Assembly (NCBI RefSeq): GCF_018736045.1
Contig: NZ_CP076132.1
Coordinates: forward strand, 1,411,501-1,475,500
Direction: 5' to 3'
DNA: 64,000 bases
Source: Flammeovirga yaeyamensis
GTDB taxonomy: Bacteria > Bacteroidota > Bacteroidia > Cytophagales > Flammeovirgaceae
Below the pieces are notes generated by a model. The model saw only the letters and a program-made list of their open reading frames with translations, was not told the origin of the DNA and made no database searches. Position 1 is the first letter of the stretch; every line of letters starts with the position of its first letter. The position numbers were made by a program, and so were the translations under genes. Shown here piece by piece: positions 18,751 through 27,421 of this stretch.

Positions 18751-19713
18751 CTATTTGATGCTGATTTTACCATTTACCCAATCCGGTAAATAAAAATTCA
18801 TGCCTGTTTTTTCTTCAATATCAACTAATTTATTTCTTAACTCAACACTTCTTAGACCTAATGTTTGACGCAGTTTATTTGTCTGATCGAGTGTCGATTT
18901 TTTCGGGGAATTTAGAAAACCATAACCAACAGCACTACCACTCGAAGTAACAGTAAGGTACCAATCTTCCATAAGTGCGATTTCATAAGGAGAGATTTCT
19001 CCTCTATCCAATGCTTGAAAAAGTTGTGGTTTTAATGACTTGAATAAGGTGTCTTTTTGGTTATACTCTTTCGACATAGAGTTATGGTGACTTACAATTG
19101 TGGACATCCAATAATTGTTTCCAATCAGTTTTTCACCAGGATAGCCTTCTTTCTCCAACATTTTCCGAAGCACCTTCATTTGTGTTTCACTATGTGGTAC
19201 AAACTTATTTTTGATATATTTCTCCTGTGCTTTATTACCTAATTTAATAAATGCTCCAAATGCCTTCTTTTGATCTTTTTTAAACATTTGATGTACTTCT
19301 TCTCTCATCGCAAGATTTAATTTATTGGAGTAATTACTTCTTAAAACATCATATTCTTTCATTAATTCACTCCATCGATCATCGGATTGTAGCACCTTTA
19401 AATAAATATTCTTTTTTAGACTTTTTTTACTCCAACCATTTGATATTGCATTTTTTATGAAAACAAAAGCAAGTTCCTTTTTGTTACACTTAAGTGCCAC
19501 CTGAGAAGCCACTTTATAATCTCGAAGAAATACAAATTTATAATCATCAAATAATTTGATGTAAACTTGTAGTGACTCATCGAATCGTTCTGTACTAATT
19601 AAATTTTCAGCCAAATCGATTCTTTGATGATATTCGATGTAACTATTGTTTTGAATTGCTGTATTACCCCAAAAAGAAAAGAAAATGAGGACTAAAAATA
19701 GAGACCTGAACAT
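18751..19713 (-). CDS. Exported DUF6624-like protein
   Basis: 320 residues with a signal peptide (MFRSLFLVLIFFSFWGNTA). The N-terminal half is helical and TPR-like (FDESLQVYIKLFDDYKF; SNGWSKKSLKKN). The C-terminal half has the pattern of DUF6624: a G-P/E-x-L-I-G segment (EGYPGEKLIGNNYW), then a His-containing IVSHHNS, a run of helices, and the MEDWYLTVTSSGSAVGYG strand. Family assignment is from memory of the motif order, so moderate. Role unknown; periplasmic. Confidence 0.75.
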   Translation of the reverse strand: MFRSLFLVLIFFSFWGNTAIQNNSYIEYHQRIDLAENLISTERFDESLQVYIKLFDDYKFVFLRDYKVASQVALKCNKKELAFVFIKNAISNGWSKKSLKKNIYLKVLQSDDRWSELMKEYDVLRSNYSNKLNLAMREEVHQMFKKDQKKAFGAFIKLGNKAQEKYIKNKFVPHSETQMKVLRKMLEKEGYPGEKLIGNNYWMSTIVSHHNSMSKEYNQKDTLFKSLKPQLFQALDRGEISPYEIALMEDWYLTVTSSGSAVGYGFLNSPKKSTLDQTNKLRQTLGLRSVELRNKLVDIEEKTGMNFYLPDWVNGKISIK

Positions 19714-20003
19714 GATCGGAAGATTTTATTAAAAAGCAACAAGTAGATTCTTCTATCATAGTCACTTATATCAAACAGTTGGTTTAAAAACATAAGAAGA
19801 AATATATAAAATCATATTCTGATGAATTAATATTAGATTACTTACATGAGGTGTTTATATGTTTCAAATTGAGGTTTTATTTATTACATTAATTGAATGA
19901 TATGAAATGTAAACCAGCTACTTATATCTACCGCTAGTAAATATCTTAAACATCAAACGCTTTCTTTTATAGATATTCGAAAGCGTAAATTAACTATTTC
20001 TGT

Positions 20004-21152
20004 ATGCCTTTAAACAATTCAATTAACATCAAAGAGGAGTCTTTTGATCAAATTATTGAGGAAAAAGATCAAATCCTTTCCCTGATTTACGACACTGTTG
20101 GTGATGTTATTTTTGCCTTAAATGTAATTGAAAATCAAGACTTTGTTTTTAGCTCTGTCAACAAAACTTTTTTAAATGCCACTGGTCTAAAAAGAGAGCA
20201 AGTAATTGGACAAAATGTGAAAAATGTAATTCCAGAACCCTCTTTATCTATCGTTTTAGGACACTATGAGACAGCTATAAAAACTAAATCGACGGTGAGT
20301 TGGGAGGAAATTACACCTTACCCAACAGGTCTTAAAATAGGAGAGGTAAGGATTGCACCTGTCTTTGACCAGAACGGTAATTGCAAAATGATTATCGGTA
20401 GTGTTCATGATATTACCGAAAGTAGAATGTATGCTAAGAAATTAGAGGAATCTATGGAAAAGATTGCCCAGAAAAACTACGATTTAGAGCAATTGGGTTA
20501 CATCACTTCTCATGATCTTAAAGAGCCACTGAATACCATTCAGAGTTTTTCTATGTTACTGAAGGAGGAACTTCATAACAAGGAAGAGATGGAAAATTCT
20601 CTCAAGTTTATAGACTATATTAACTCTGCAACAGAAAGGATGCAAGTTCTCTTAAAAGGGATGTTGGATTATAACATTATTGGAGAAAAATTGGAAGTTA
20701 AAGAAACCAATATACAATCTATCGTCAATAATGTGTTAGATGATTTAGCAGGAGCAATAATGAAAATTAATGCTCAGGTAAAAGTTGATGAACTTCCAAC
20801 AATTAATGTTTACGAAACACAAATACGTACCTTATTTCAAAATCTAATAAGTAATGCCATTAAATACCGAAGACAAGATGTGGATGTAAACATCGAAATC
20901 AAATGTGAGCAGAAAGGCAATCAATGGTACTTTGAGGTGAATGATAATGGTATTGGTATAAATGAGGAATATTTTGACCGTGTATTTCATGTTTTTCAAA
21001 GACTTCATAAAAAAGAAGAGTTTGAAGGTGCCGGAATTGGTTTATCTATCTGTAAAAAAGTAACCGAATTACACGAAGGTCAGATTTGGGTAGAAAATAA
21101 TTCGCCCCATGGAACCAAATTTTGTTTTACCATAAGTAATGAATTAAAATGA
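20004..21152 (+). CDS. PAS-domain sensor histidine kinase
   Basis: 382 residues, no transmembrane segment. A PAS fold (about residues 22-140, with LNATGLKREQVIGQNV and IIGSVHDITESR) is joined by a helix to a HisKA domain. Its H box is GYITSHDLKEPLNTIQSF, the variant used by phytochrome-like kinases, with His near residue 168. The HATPase_c part has the N box QNLISNAIKYR, DNGIGI and GAGIGLSICKK. The cytoplasmic input is probably a small molecule or redox cue sensed by PAS. The 3' end overlaps the response regulator by 4 bp (ATGA), so the two are translationally coupled. Confidence 0.95.
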   Translation: MPLNNSINIKEESFDQIIEEKDQILSLIYDTVGDVIFALNVIENQDFVFSSVNKTFLNATGLKREQVIGQNVKNVIPEPSLSIVLGHYETAIKTKSTVSWEEITPYPTGLKIGEVRIAPVFDQNGNCKMIIGSVHDITESRMYAKKLEESMEKIAQKNYDLEQLGYITSHDLKEPLNTIQSFSMLLKEELHNKEEMENSLKFIDYINSATERMQVLLKGMLDYNIIGEKLEVKETNIQSIVNNVLDDLAGAIMKINAQVKVDELPTINVYETQIRTLFQNLISNAIKYRRQDVDVNIEIKCEQKGNQWYFEVNDNGIGINEEYFDRVFHVFQRLHKKEEFEGAGIGLSICKKVTELHEGQIWVENNSPHGTKFCFTISNELK

Positions 21153-21562
21153 TGCTGGATTGTATTATGAGTATTGATGATGATGATGCAACAAACTTTT
21201 ATAATCAAACCATTATAAAAAGGTTGAACATCATTAAGGATCACTTAGTGTACGATGATGCTGAAAAAGCATTAACGTATTTATCTCAACCATCTGAAGA
21301 GATTAAAGTCCCTGATTTAATTCTCTTGGATATAAATATGCCTAAAGTAAATGGATGGGATTTTCTAGATAAGTATGTGGCCAATGGTTTTGATAAGAAG
21401 TTTGATAAAACCAAAATTATTGTCATTACTACTTCCAATAACCCATCAGATTTGATGAAGGTCGAAAAATATGATTGTGTTGCTGGTTTAGAAAATAAGG
21501 TTATTGATCCTGAAAAAATCAAAAACCTCTTTTCTAATTATTTTGGTTATTCGTTTACCTAA
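21149..21562 (+). CDS. Single-domain response regulator (Rcp1-like)
   Basis: 137 residues, a receiver domain only. The acidic pocket is IDDDDATN near residue 8, the phospho-acceptor is the Asp in LILLDINMPKVNGWDF near residue 55, the switch Ser/Thr is in IVITTSNNPSD, and the Lys is in GLENKVID. The Lys is followed by Val rather than the usual Pro. Stand-alone receivers coupled to HisKA kinases of this type signal through protein interaction, not DNA binding. It overlaps the kinase gene by 4 bp. Confidence 0.93.
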   Translation: MMLDCIMSIDDDDATNFYNQTIIKRLNIIKDHLVYDDAEKALTYLSQPSEEIKVPDLILLDINMPKVNGWDFLDKYVANGFDKKFDKTKIIVITTSNNPSDLMKVEKYDCVAGLENKVIDPEKIKNLFSNYFGYSFT

Positions 21563-21569
21563 TAAGCAT

Positions 21570-22091
21570 TTATTTATCTAAAGGGAGATATCTTTCTCGG
21601 ATCACATTTAAATGATGTATCTGATGGGCTGCTATGGTTAATCCTATAGAAAATAAAGGCATTTCGTATTCAAAAAACTTACAATTGGTTTTTAAAATAT
21701 CCTCATTAAAACTCTTGAATAAAAGAATACTTGATTGACGGACAATACGAAGTTCTTCTATTAAAACTTCTAGTGGAATTTCATTTGCATTAGAATTCTT
21801 CGCCATGATTTCCTGATCGTGTGCCTCTGGAGTGCTGCCTTCTGATCGAGCAAAAATAATCGCTCGGAAGCCCCAAATTCTCTCCCAATCAATCAAATGC
21901 TGAATAATTTGATGAAGCGTCCATTTGTCTTTTTCATAGGTTTTTAATCCTATTCTCTTTAATTGATCCACATCAATTTTATCAATTTCTTCCAAACTTA
22001 AACGAAGGGCTTCTTCAAGGCTGTTTCCTTCATTAAGCTGATATACATAGTCTAGAAATTCGGGGTTTTGTTTAGTATCAGATTTACTCAT
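21570..22091 (-). CDS. DinB-family protein
   Basis: 173 residues. The four-helix DinB/YfiT metal-binding pattern is present: KWTLHQIIQHLIDWERIWG near residue 55 (first His), and AAHQIHHLNVIRERYL near the C-terminus (second and third His). In other bacteria such proteins are thiol transferases or stress-induced metalloproteins; the substrate here is unknown. Convergent with the response regulator (7 bp apart). Confidence 0.88.
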   Translation of the reverse strand: MSKSDTKQNPEFLDYVYQLNEGNSLEEALRLSLEEIDKIDVDQLKRIGLKTYEKDKWTLHQIIQHLIDWERIWGFRAIIFARSEGSTPEAHDQEIMAKNSNANEIPLEVLIEELRIVRQSSILLFKSFNEDILKTNCKFFEYEMPLFSIGLTIAAHQIHHLNVIRERYLPLDK

Positions 22092-22252
22092 AGCAATTCG
22101 AAGTTAAATAATTGAAGAGGTAATTTATAAAAATTAATCTATCCTAAAAATCTTCACTACTTCTTGTGAAGTATAATTCATAAAAAAATAAAACCCTTAT
22201 CATTCTCTAATTGATTTTATTACTTTTACTTTAAAATATAAATCAAGAATAC

Positions 22253-22993
22253 ATGAAAAATATAATCGGTTTTATCTTAGCATTGTGCTTATTATCAAGT
22301 TGTGATTCTTCTGTGAATACCAATTCAAACAATACAGCGAACACATCTTCTAGTAAAGCTAAATCTTCAACTAACGATGCAAATTTAGGAAAAGATATGC
22401 ATCAAATTGTGGTGAATGAAAAGATAGAATCTGGCGGGTATGTTTACATCAAAGTAACTGAAAATAATAAAGAATACTGGATGGCCGTTCCAGGTAGACC
22501 TGTTGATATTGGAGCTACTTACTATTACAAAGGTGGAATGGAAATGCAAAATTTCAGAAGTAAAACATTAAATAGGACATTTGAAAGTGTCATTTTTGCC
22601 GAAGGTATTCAAGAAGATCTTAACAATATGGGAGGAGTGGCTAAAAAGCAAGCCCCTCAAGGAAAACCAACAGTAGGTAAAATTGAAAAGGCAGCTAACG
22701 GTATCCAAATAGCAGAACTTTTTGAAAATCCTAAGCACTTCGAAAATAAAGAAGTGATTATTAAAGGAGAGGTGGTTAAAGTAAACAACGGGATTATGAA
22801 CACCAACTTTGTACACCTTCAAGATGGAACTATCGGCAATGGAGAGTACGATATTACCTTAACAACCGATGATACTTTCGAAGTAGGGGAGGTAGTCACG
22901 ATTAAAGGAAATGTGATCCTGAATAAAAATTTTGGTTCGGGTTATGTGTATGATATTTTGGTGGAGGAAGCAGTGAAATTAAAGAAAATATAA
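22253..22993 (+). CDS. Lipoprotein with OB-fold-like C-terminal domain
   Basis: 246 residues with a lipoprotein signal (LALCLLSSC). After a low-complexity Ser/Asn linker comes a beta module with WMAVPGRPVDIGATYYYKGGMEM. The C-terminal domain (about residues 150-245) has IAELFENPKHFENKEVIIKG, KVNNGIMNTNFVHLQDG and the GEVVTIKGNVILNKNFGSGY strand, an OB-like nucleic-acid-binding-type fold also seen in periplasmic NrfJ-like proteins. Ligand unknown. It has its own 3' terminator. Confidence 0.82.
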   Translation: MKNIIGFILALCLLSSCDSSVNTNSNNTANTSSSKAKSSTNDANLGKDMHQIVVNEKIESGGYVYIKVTENNKEYWMAVPGRPVDIGATYYYKGGMEMQNFRSKTLNRTFESVIFAEGIQEDLNNMGGVAKKQAPQGKPTVGKIEKAANGIQIAELFENPKHFENKEVIIKGEVVKVNNGIMNTNFVHLQDGTIGNGEYDITLTTDDTFEVGEVVTIKGNVILNKNFGSGYVYDILVEEAVKLKKI

Positions 22994-23058
22994 AGTTGAA
23001 CTTTTATTTCTCTTTAGAAACCAATGTTATTATGTACTTTGTATAAATAAGAAATTTT

Positions 23059-23096
23059 AAGCCATTGAACTATTCTAAGTTTAATGGCTTATTTTA
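23059..23096 (+). terminator. Intrinsic terminator after the OB-fold lipoprotein
   Basis: AAGCCATT(GAAC) pairs with TTAATGGCTT across about 12 nt and is followed by ATTTTATT, 66 bp after the stop. Confidence 0.7.
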
Positions 23097-23214
23097 TTAG
23101 CTTCAATTGCACTGGTTTAATGTTAAGTGAAAAAAGTAGCCAACAAAATGAATCGTCGACTACTAATTATGTCAGTTAACTAAAAGCGTTTATCTATCGA
23201 AATGCATCAAAAAA

Positions 23215-25284
23215 TTAATTGAAAGTGAGTTTAAAGCTTCCTTCCGAAACTTTACCATCACTGAAAGTTACTTTATATCCATAGGCAGGGATTACATCAC
23301 CTGATTTTGTGGCTTGTTTTACTGGACCCATATTCACTATCACTTCAGTTCCTGATGAGAATTGAGAACGTTGTACTTTGAAATCATCACTTAAATATTC
23401 GTGATTGGTTAACTCTGCAAAGAATGTCTCTCTGTTTACAGGACTTACCACTTGATTCGCAATTTGGATCATTTCTTTCATCCCTTCAAACTCATAAGGG
23501 GAGAAGAAAATAGTTGTACCCATTCCGAAAAGGATGTTTCTTAAAGATTTTACTCTGAAATCGCCATTGATTGAAATTTGGTTATCAGGATCTTGAATCT
23601 TACCAAAAATGGCGATAGCATCGTGATATACCAAGTTAAATAATGGGGCTCTATGAGAGAATTGAACTAGATTAGGGTTAGGCAGGTACGTTAACCCTTC
23701 GAACATATCGAAGTAAGGAATAAACTGTTGTTGTCCGTGTTCGGTACCGTTGACCAAGTTCAGAGAATCGATGTATTTTGCTAGGTTGAATAAACCTGTG
23801 TTGTCTTCGTCTGGGAAAGTGGCAAAAGAGATGTCGGTAATGTCTGCTTCTAAGCCTAAAGCGGCAATTTCCTTGTGTAAACTTTTTCTTGCCAATCCCA
23901 ATTGTTTGTTCTGATCGATGTTGGCCCAACGGCTACCTGTGTTCTTTAATTTCCCTTCATTATCTCTTGCGAATAAATCGGTATTAAACTCAGGATCGTT
24001 TTCTAAAGTGGCAGAATAAGCATGATAAGAAGAATACAAATACCCATATTTCTTGGTAAGATCTACTGCTTTTTTCAGCTCTTTTACTCCTCCTAAATTC
24101 TCGTTGATAGGCCAACAATTAGGAACAAAATTAGAGAAGACACCCCAAGCATGGAAGAAAGCATTATCCACTCCTAATTCATCGTGAGTAGTCGAAATAA
24201 TATCTTGTAATTCTTTAAATGTAAAAGCCATTCCTGGCATTTCTACATAATGAGGGTAACCGCCATAAACCCCCATATAGATAGCACCTTGTAGTTTATT
24301 TACGTTAGGATCTCTTTCCGCTTTCTCTTTTAAAGAAACAAAGTAACCGTCTTTGATCGCTTGCTTTCTGTAAGCCTTTGCCATATCCACATGAGTCCCT
24401 TTAGGGATAAATTCATAACGGATTAATTTACGCTCATTTTCTCTGTTGACTTTCCAAACTGGATCTAAGAAAGCAATTCTTTTATAAGGAGACATTACAC
24501 CTTTGCTGTTGAATAAATATTGTCCGTTATTATTGATGTTAAAGAACATATCTGGTCTTGCCGATACATCTACAATACCTATTACAGCTGTTTTTTCTGT
24601 GTGTGTTCCCCACCAAGGCATGGTTAGACCAATTCCATTATTAAACAATGGTAATTTTCCGCTTGTCTTTTTATAATAAGTAGCATCGTCCCACATACAA
24701 AAAGAACCACCGTTCATTGGAGAAATGTAAGACGGACAAATGACTCCTTGTTTCTGAGGGATGACTGCAGCACCTTTATCAACATCAGTTTCTAAGCTGA
24801 ATGCTCTAGCAGGATATCTTAGTTCGGTAATGTTGTGCTCTCCTTTTTCAATGGATAAGACTTCTACTTCTAATGAAGCATCAGTATCCGCTAATCTTAA
24901 TTCTGTTTGAATGATGATTCCGTCGGCTACTTTACCGTCATCAAAAGAAGGATTATTAAAAGAGATGATAACCTTATTATTTCCCTCTTTTTTAACTTCG
25001 ATCTTTTTACTTGATGAAATATTCAAGTTTTCAATTTTCCCTTTATTTTTAATGGTAAGAAGACCCGCAGTTTGTATCCAAGGATCGTCCTTCCAAAGGT
25101 GATTGGATGCTTTTTCTAATACAGTAAAGGAACCTGTTTTGTTATTTACAGTGACTTTAATTTGCTTGTTTTCGATAACCGTTTGTTTAGCATCATCAAG
25201 AGGAAGTGCTTGCGTTAAAAATGAACCTAATGTGAGTAGTAGGACCATCATTGAACGCATGAAAGTTTCATTTCTTTTCATCAT
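23215..25284 (-). CDS. Exported putative glycoside hydrolase
   Basis: 689 residues with a signal peptide (MMVLLLTLGSFLTQA after a short basic start). The N-terminal 270 residues are beta-sandwich-like. A TIM-barrel-like centre follows, with YMGVYGGYPHY, NAFFHAWGVF, YGYLYSSYHAY, EADITDISFATFPDED and QFIPYFDMFEGLTYL; the Asp in ADITDIS and the acidic pair in FPDED are good catalytic candidates. The C-terminal domain is again beta-rich. The order recalls GH101/GH129-type and DUF5696-type enzymes, but the family was not identified with certainty. Stands alone. Confidence 0.8.
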   Translation of the reverse strand: MMKRNETFMRSMMVLLLTLGSFLTQALPLDDAKQTVIENKQIKVTVNNKTGSFTVLEKASNHLWKDDPWIQTAGLLTIKNKGKIENLNISSSKKIEVKKEGNNKVIISFNNPSFDDGKVADGIIIQTELRLADTDASLEVEVLSIEKGEHNITELRYPARAFSLETDVDKGAAVIPQKQGVICPSYISPMNGGSFCMWDDATYYKKTSGKLPLFNNGIGLTMPWWGTHTEKTAVIGIVDVSARPDMFFNINNNGQYLFNSKGVMSPYKRIAFLDPVWKVNRENERKLIRYEFIPKGTHVDMAKAYRKQAIKDGYFVSLKEKAERDPNVNKLQGAIYMGVYGGYPHYVEMPGMAFTFKELQDIISTTHDELGVDNAFFHAWGVFSNFVPNCWPINENLGGVKELKKAVDLTKKYGYLYSSYHAYSATLENDPEFNTDLFARDNEGKLKNTGSRWANIDQNKQLGLARKSLHKEIAALGLEADITDISFATFPDEDNTGLFNLAKYIDSLNLVNGTEHGQQQFIPYFDMFEGLTYLPNPNLVQFSHRAPLFNLVYHDAIAIFGKIQDPDNQISINGDFRVKSLRNILFGMGTTIFFSPYEFEGMKEMIQIANQVVSPVNRETFFAELTNHEYLSDDFKVQRSQFSSGTEVIVNMGPVKQATKSGDVIPAYGYKVTFSDGKVSEGSFKLTFN

Positions 25285-25502
25285 AATAAGAGTTCAATAT
25301 AGGCGATGATAAAAGAGCGTATTTTCTTTTTTTATCATGACCGTGCTGGAATTATTTAACTCTAGTAAAATTAGATGGAGGGGAGGAAATCGATGTTGTT
25401 TTAAATATTAAAAATATTGTTATGAATCCTTTTTTGACCTATAAAGGGCGATATCAAAGGGAAATGACATATTTGGGACTTTAAACTACTTCTTCGATCT
25501 CT

Positions 25503-25649
25503 TTACTGAGAAGAAACTTTTTTAGCTTCAATAAGTAGTTTTTCATGGTAAGTTTTAATTCTAGCTTTTGCCTTACTGTCTATTCCAACCATTACTAATA
25601 TTGTAGTGATGATGGCCAAGCCCGAAGCAGGCCAAACAGGTTTGTCCAT
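25503..25649 (-). CDS. Possible 48-residue single-helix membrane protein
   Basis: ATG at 25647-25649, TAA at 25503-25505. The product has one hydrophobic segment (LAIITTILVMVGI) followed by a basic, helical tail (DSKAKARIKTYHEKLLIEAKK). This K-rich tail directly after the membrane span is the layout of many small inner-membrane proteins. It lies 43 bp downstream of the lipoprotein gene on the same strand. No family known; the call rests on design alone. Confidence 0.45.
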   Translation of the reverse strand: MDKPVWPASGLAIITTILVMVGIDSKAKARIKTYHEKLLIEAKKVSSQ

Positions 25650-25691
25650 CTTCAATGATTCTTTACAATTCGCTTGGGAAATGGTTGCTGA

Positions 25692-26144
25692 TTACTTGAT
25701 GAAAATAAATGTTGAATCAACCAAGCTTGACACTAAGCTACCATTTGAATTCACCCCTACATGATATTTAGTAGGGATATTCGAACAACAATCATCGTTG
25801 TATATTTCAGTATTGAAGTTCAGAGTATCATCTTTTGCTGACTTATATTTTATTAAATAGTGGTTATAAGAGGTCGATAAATTAAATCGTAAAGTTGATC
25901 CATCTTGTCTTAATTCAAACTCTTGTTCGTCTCCTTTATTATTGAAACCAATAATTCGAATTTCATCTGATTCAAAAGGTTGATCATATTCTGTTTCTTC
26001 AAAAAATGGATTGCCTTCTGCATCTTGTACTTCAAATAGAAATCTTGCATTAGCTGGGCAATCATCGTTTATACAATCATTACAGCTTGAAAGGGTGAGG
26101 ATTGTTGTTACTATTAAGAGTAGTTGTATTTTGGTTTTGTTCAT
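25692..26144 (-). CDS. Small lipoprotein
   Basis: 150 residues with a lipoprotein signal (TTILTLSSC) followed by an unusual Cys-rich N-terminus (NDCINDDCPANARF). The rest is predicted beta (ARFLFEVQDAEGNPFFEE, EQEFELRQDGSTLRFNLS) and has CC near residue 117. It lies just beyond the last attC-like site but has no attC of its own at its 3' end, so it is taken as flanking chromosome rather than a cassette. Function unknown. Confidence 0.75.
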   Translation of the reverse strand: MNKTKIQLLLIVTTILTLSSCNDCINDDCPANARFLFEVQDAEGNPFFEETEYDQPFESDEIRIIGFNNKGDEQEFELRQDGSTLRFNLSTSYNHYLIKYKSAKDDTLNFNTEIYNDDCCSNIPTKYHVGVNSNGSLVSSLVDSTFIFIK

Positions 26145-26186
26145 TGTTTTTAATCAATTAGGGGGAGTGTTTGATATTTGAATTTT

Positions 26187-26257
26187 GTTTAACATATATG
26201 CTAAACTACAATCAGCAAGGGAGTGACCGATGGATGGATGTTAGCTATTTGTTGGGT
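26187..26257 (-). other. attC-like site 1 (71 bp)
   Basis: On the minus strand it opens with ACCCAAC (26257-26251) and closes with GTTAAAC (26193-26187), both fitting the core consensus. The inner arms AACAAATAGCTAA and (complement) AACATATATGCTAA pair imperfectly. It follows the DUF6985-like gene ending at 26269. Same length and about 70% similar to sites 3 and 4. Confidence 0.8.
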
Positions 26258-26268
26258 ATCGTTTTCAA

Positions 26269-26703
26269 TTATAAATTACTCCATATTATTTCGTTATTCT
26301 TCAAAGTGAATCTTAGCAAGAAGTTAAAAATTGAAGTAACATCAAATTCTGGTTCCAATACAATTTCCCATTCCGAATTATTTCTTTTTAAGCCAATAGC
26401 AGACAAGAAATACATTTTCTGTAATTCATTTTTGTCTGTTTCCCATTTAGAATTGCGAAAACACTCTTCCATGTATTCAAATAATTTTAGACTAGTGGTT
26501 TGCCATCTTGTTCCAAATTCTTCAATTAGCCCAATTTGTTCATTTGAAGGTACATTCTGATTTTTCACTTCAATAGTTAAATCAAGCGGGGTTTTAGAAA
26601 TTGGAATATTGACATGTCCGAACCATTCAAATCCGTTTTGATTCTTTTCTAGCTTTAAAATCCCGTATTCAGCAAGTTCAAATTGTGTTTTTTCTATTTC
26701 CAT
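26269..26703 (-). CDS. DUF6985/DUF2004-like cassette protein
   Basis: 144 residues. N-terminal FELAEYGILKLEKNQNGFEWFGHVNIP, then LDLTIEVKNQ, a helical middle with KLFEYMEECFRNSK, and a C-terminal beta strand pair WEIVLEPEFD. This order (two beta strands with WxGxxxIPI, helices, closing strands) matches the DUF6985/DUF2004 group, frequent in polymorphic-toxin neighbourhoods and cassette arrays. The protein at 28713 belongs to the same general family. It occupies its own cassette (26193-26740) with a 37-nt leader. Cytoplasmic; an immunity-type role is only a guess. Confidence 0.8.
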   Translation of the reverse strand: MEIEKTQFELAEYGILKLEKNQNGFEWFGHVNIPISKTPLDLTIEVKNQNVPSNEQIGLIEEFGTRWQTTSLKLFEYMEECFRNSKWETDKNELQKMYFLSAIGLKRNNSEWEIVLEPEFDVTSIFNFLLRFTLKNNEIIWSNL

Positions 26704-26726
26704 TTTGTGTCAAATCACTTTTTTAT

Positions 26727-26936
26727 TTAATAATGCCCAACGATTTGTATATGGCAAGTAGGGCAATAGAAAGTGATAACCCCAAATCTTGAACATATAA
26801 ACCGTCTGACATGGCGAACAAAGGTACCTGATAAGCAAGGTTCACATTGGATACTTAGTTTGTCCCAAAAGTACTTACCAACCAATATTAGGTTGCCAAT
26901 TATCCAAATCAATAATATTTTACTTTGTCTCTTCAT
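26727..26936 (-). pseudogene. Damaged small membrane-protein gene at a cassette boundary
   Basis: The frame begins MKRQSKILLIWIIGNLILVG (a membrane helix), then KYFWDKLSIQCEPCLSG. From about 26830 the reading TFVRHVRRFICSRFG looks unnatural, whereas the +1 frame gives YLCSPCQTVYMFKIWGYHF. That yields a paired CEPCL...CSPCQT arrangement, which I recall from small Bacteroidota proteins. A one-base frameshift is therefore likely. The frame also runs through the cassette boundary at 26740, which a cassette gene normally would not. It begins 3 bp after the lipoprotein stop codon and would be co-transcribed with it. Confidence 0.5.
26735..26757 (-). other. attC-like half-site 2
   Basis: On the minus strand GCCATATACAAATC leads into a perfect core GTTGGGC (26741-26735), giving the right half of an attC. 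The left half cannot be found, and the expected complement of the preceding cassette start (GTTACCATAC) is absent. The site seems partly deleted or eroded. Confidence 0.55.
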
Positions 26937-26939
26937 TTG

Positions 26940-27329
26940 TTAATTGCACCATTCGGTTCCCCAATCAGTATGTCCACGTCCTTCCCAACATTTTCTATTT
27001 GTTTTGATTTCATGAACTGTCCATTTTTTGCCTGTCAGTTCAGCTGTCATCACAATTTTTGTTGCTCTTTGCGAGTCATCTTCTTGTCCATCATGAATTA
27101 GAGTAACTTCTGTTAATCCTTTACCTAATTCTTTACTTACTATTTCAAGCTTAGGCTTGCCTTCATTATGAGGATAGTTGTAATAGATTTCAATTAATTG
27201 TTTCGCGGTTGCAATGTCAGTTCTTGTTTCAATATTTTTATTGAATTCTGCAGGATTTTTAATGTTAAAATTCTCTGAACAAGATGTCAGAAAGATAATT
27301 GATATTAAAAGTCTAAAAATTCGTTTCAT
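26940..27329 (-). CDS. Small cassette-borne lipoprotein
   Basis: 129 residues with a lipoprotein signal (LLISIIFLTSC). The middle contains QLIEIYYNYPHNEGKPKLEI and the C-terminus ends in CWEGRGHTDWGTEWCN, a Trp/Cys-rich signature I associate with short lipoproteins of gene cassettes; the two Cys probably form a disulfide. It starts 19 nt after the cassette start at 27348. Function unknown; periplasm-facing. Confidence 0.8.
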   Translation of the reverse strand: MKRIFRLLISIIFLTSCSENFNIKNPAEFNKNIETRTDIATAKQLIEIYYNYPHNEGKPKLEIVSKELGKGLTEVTLIHDGQEDDSQRATKIVMTAELTGKKWTVHEIKTNRKCWEGRGHTDWGTEWCN

Positions 27330-27342
27330 ATTCTTCAGTGTA

Positions 27343-27413
27343 TGGTAACGTAATGGCTAAACTACAACCAGCACGTGAGTCACCCAGTAGATGGAAATTA
27401 GCAATTGTTCTCA
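27343..27413 (-). other. attC-like site 3 (71 bp)
   Basis: Minus strand: TGAGAAC (27413-27407), arm AATTGCTAAT, about 35 nt, arm TTTAGCCATTAC, then GTTACCA (27349-27343). The first seven bases are the exact complement of the start of its own cassette (GTTCTCA at 28654-28648). Confidence 0.85.
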
Positions 27414-27421
27414 GCTTTTTA

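Noticed and set aside
25692-26144. Lipoprotein gene as a ninth cassette
   Set aside because: The site before it has a good core, but nothing at its own end complements GTTAAAC and no attC-like structure follows; it is treated as flanking chromosome.
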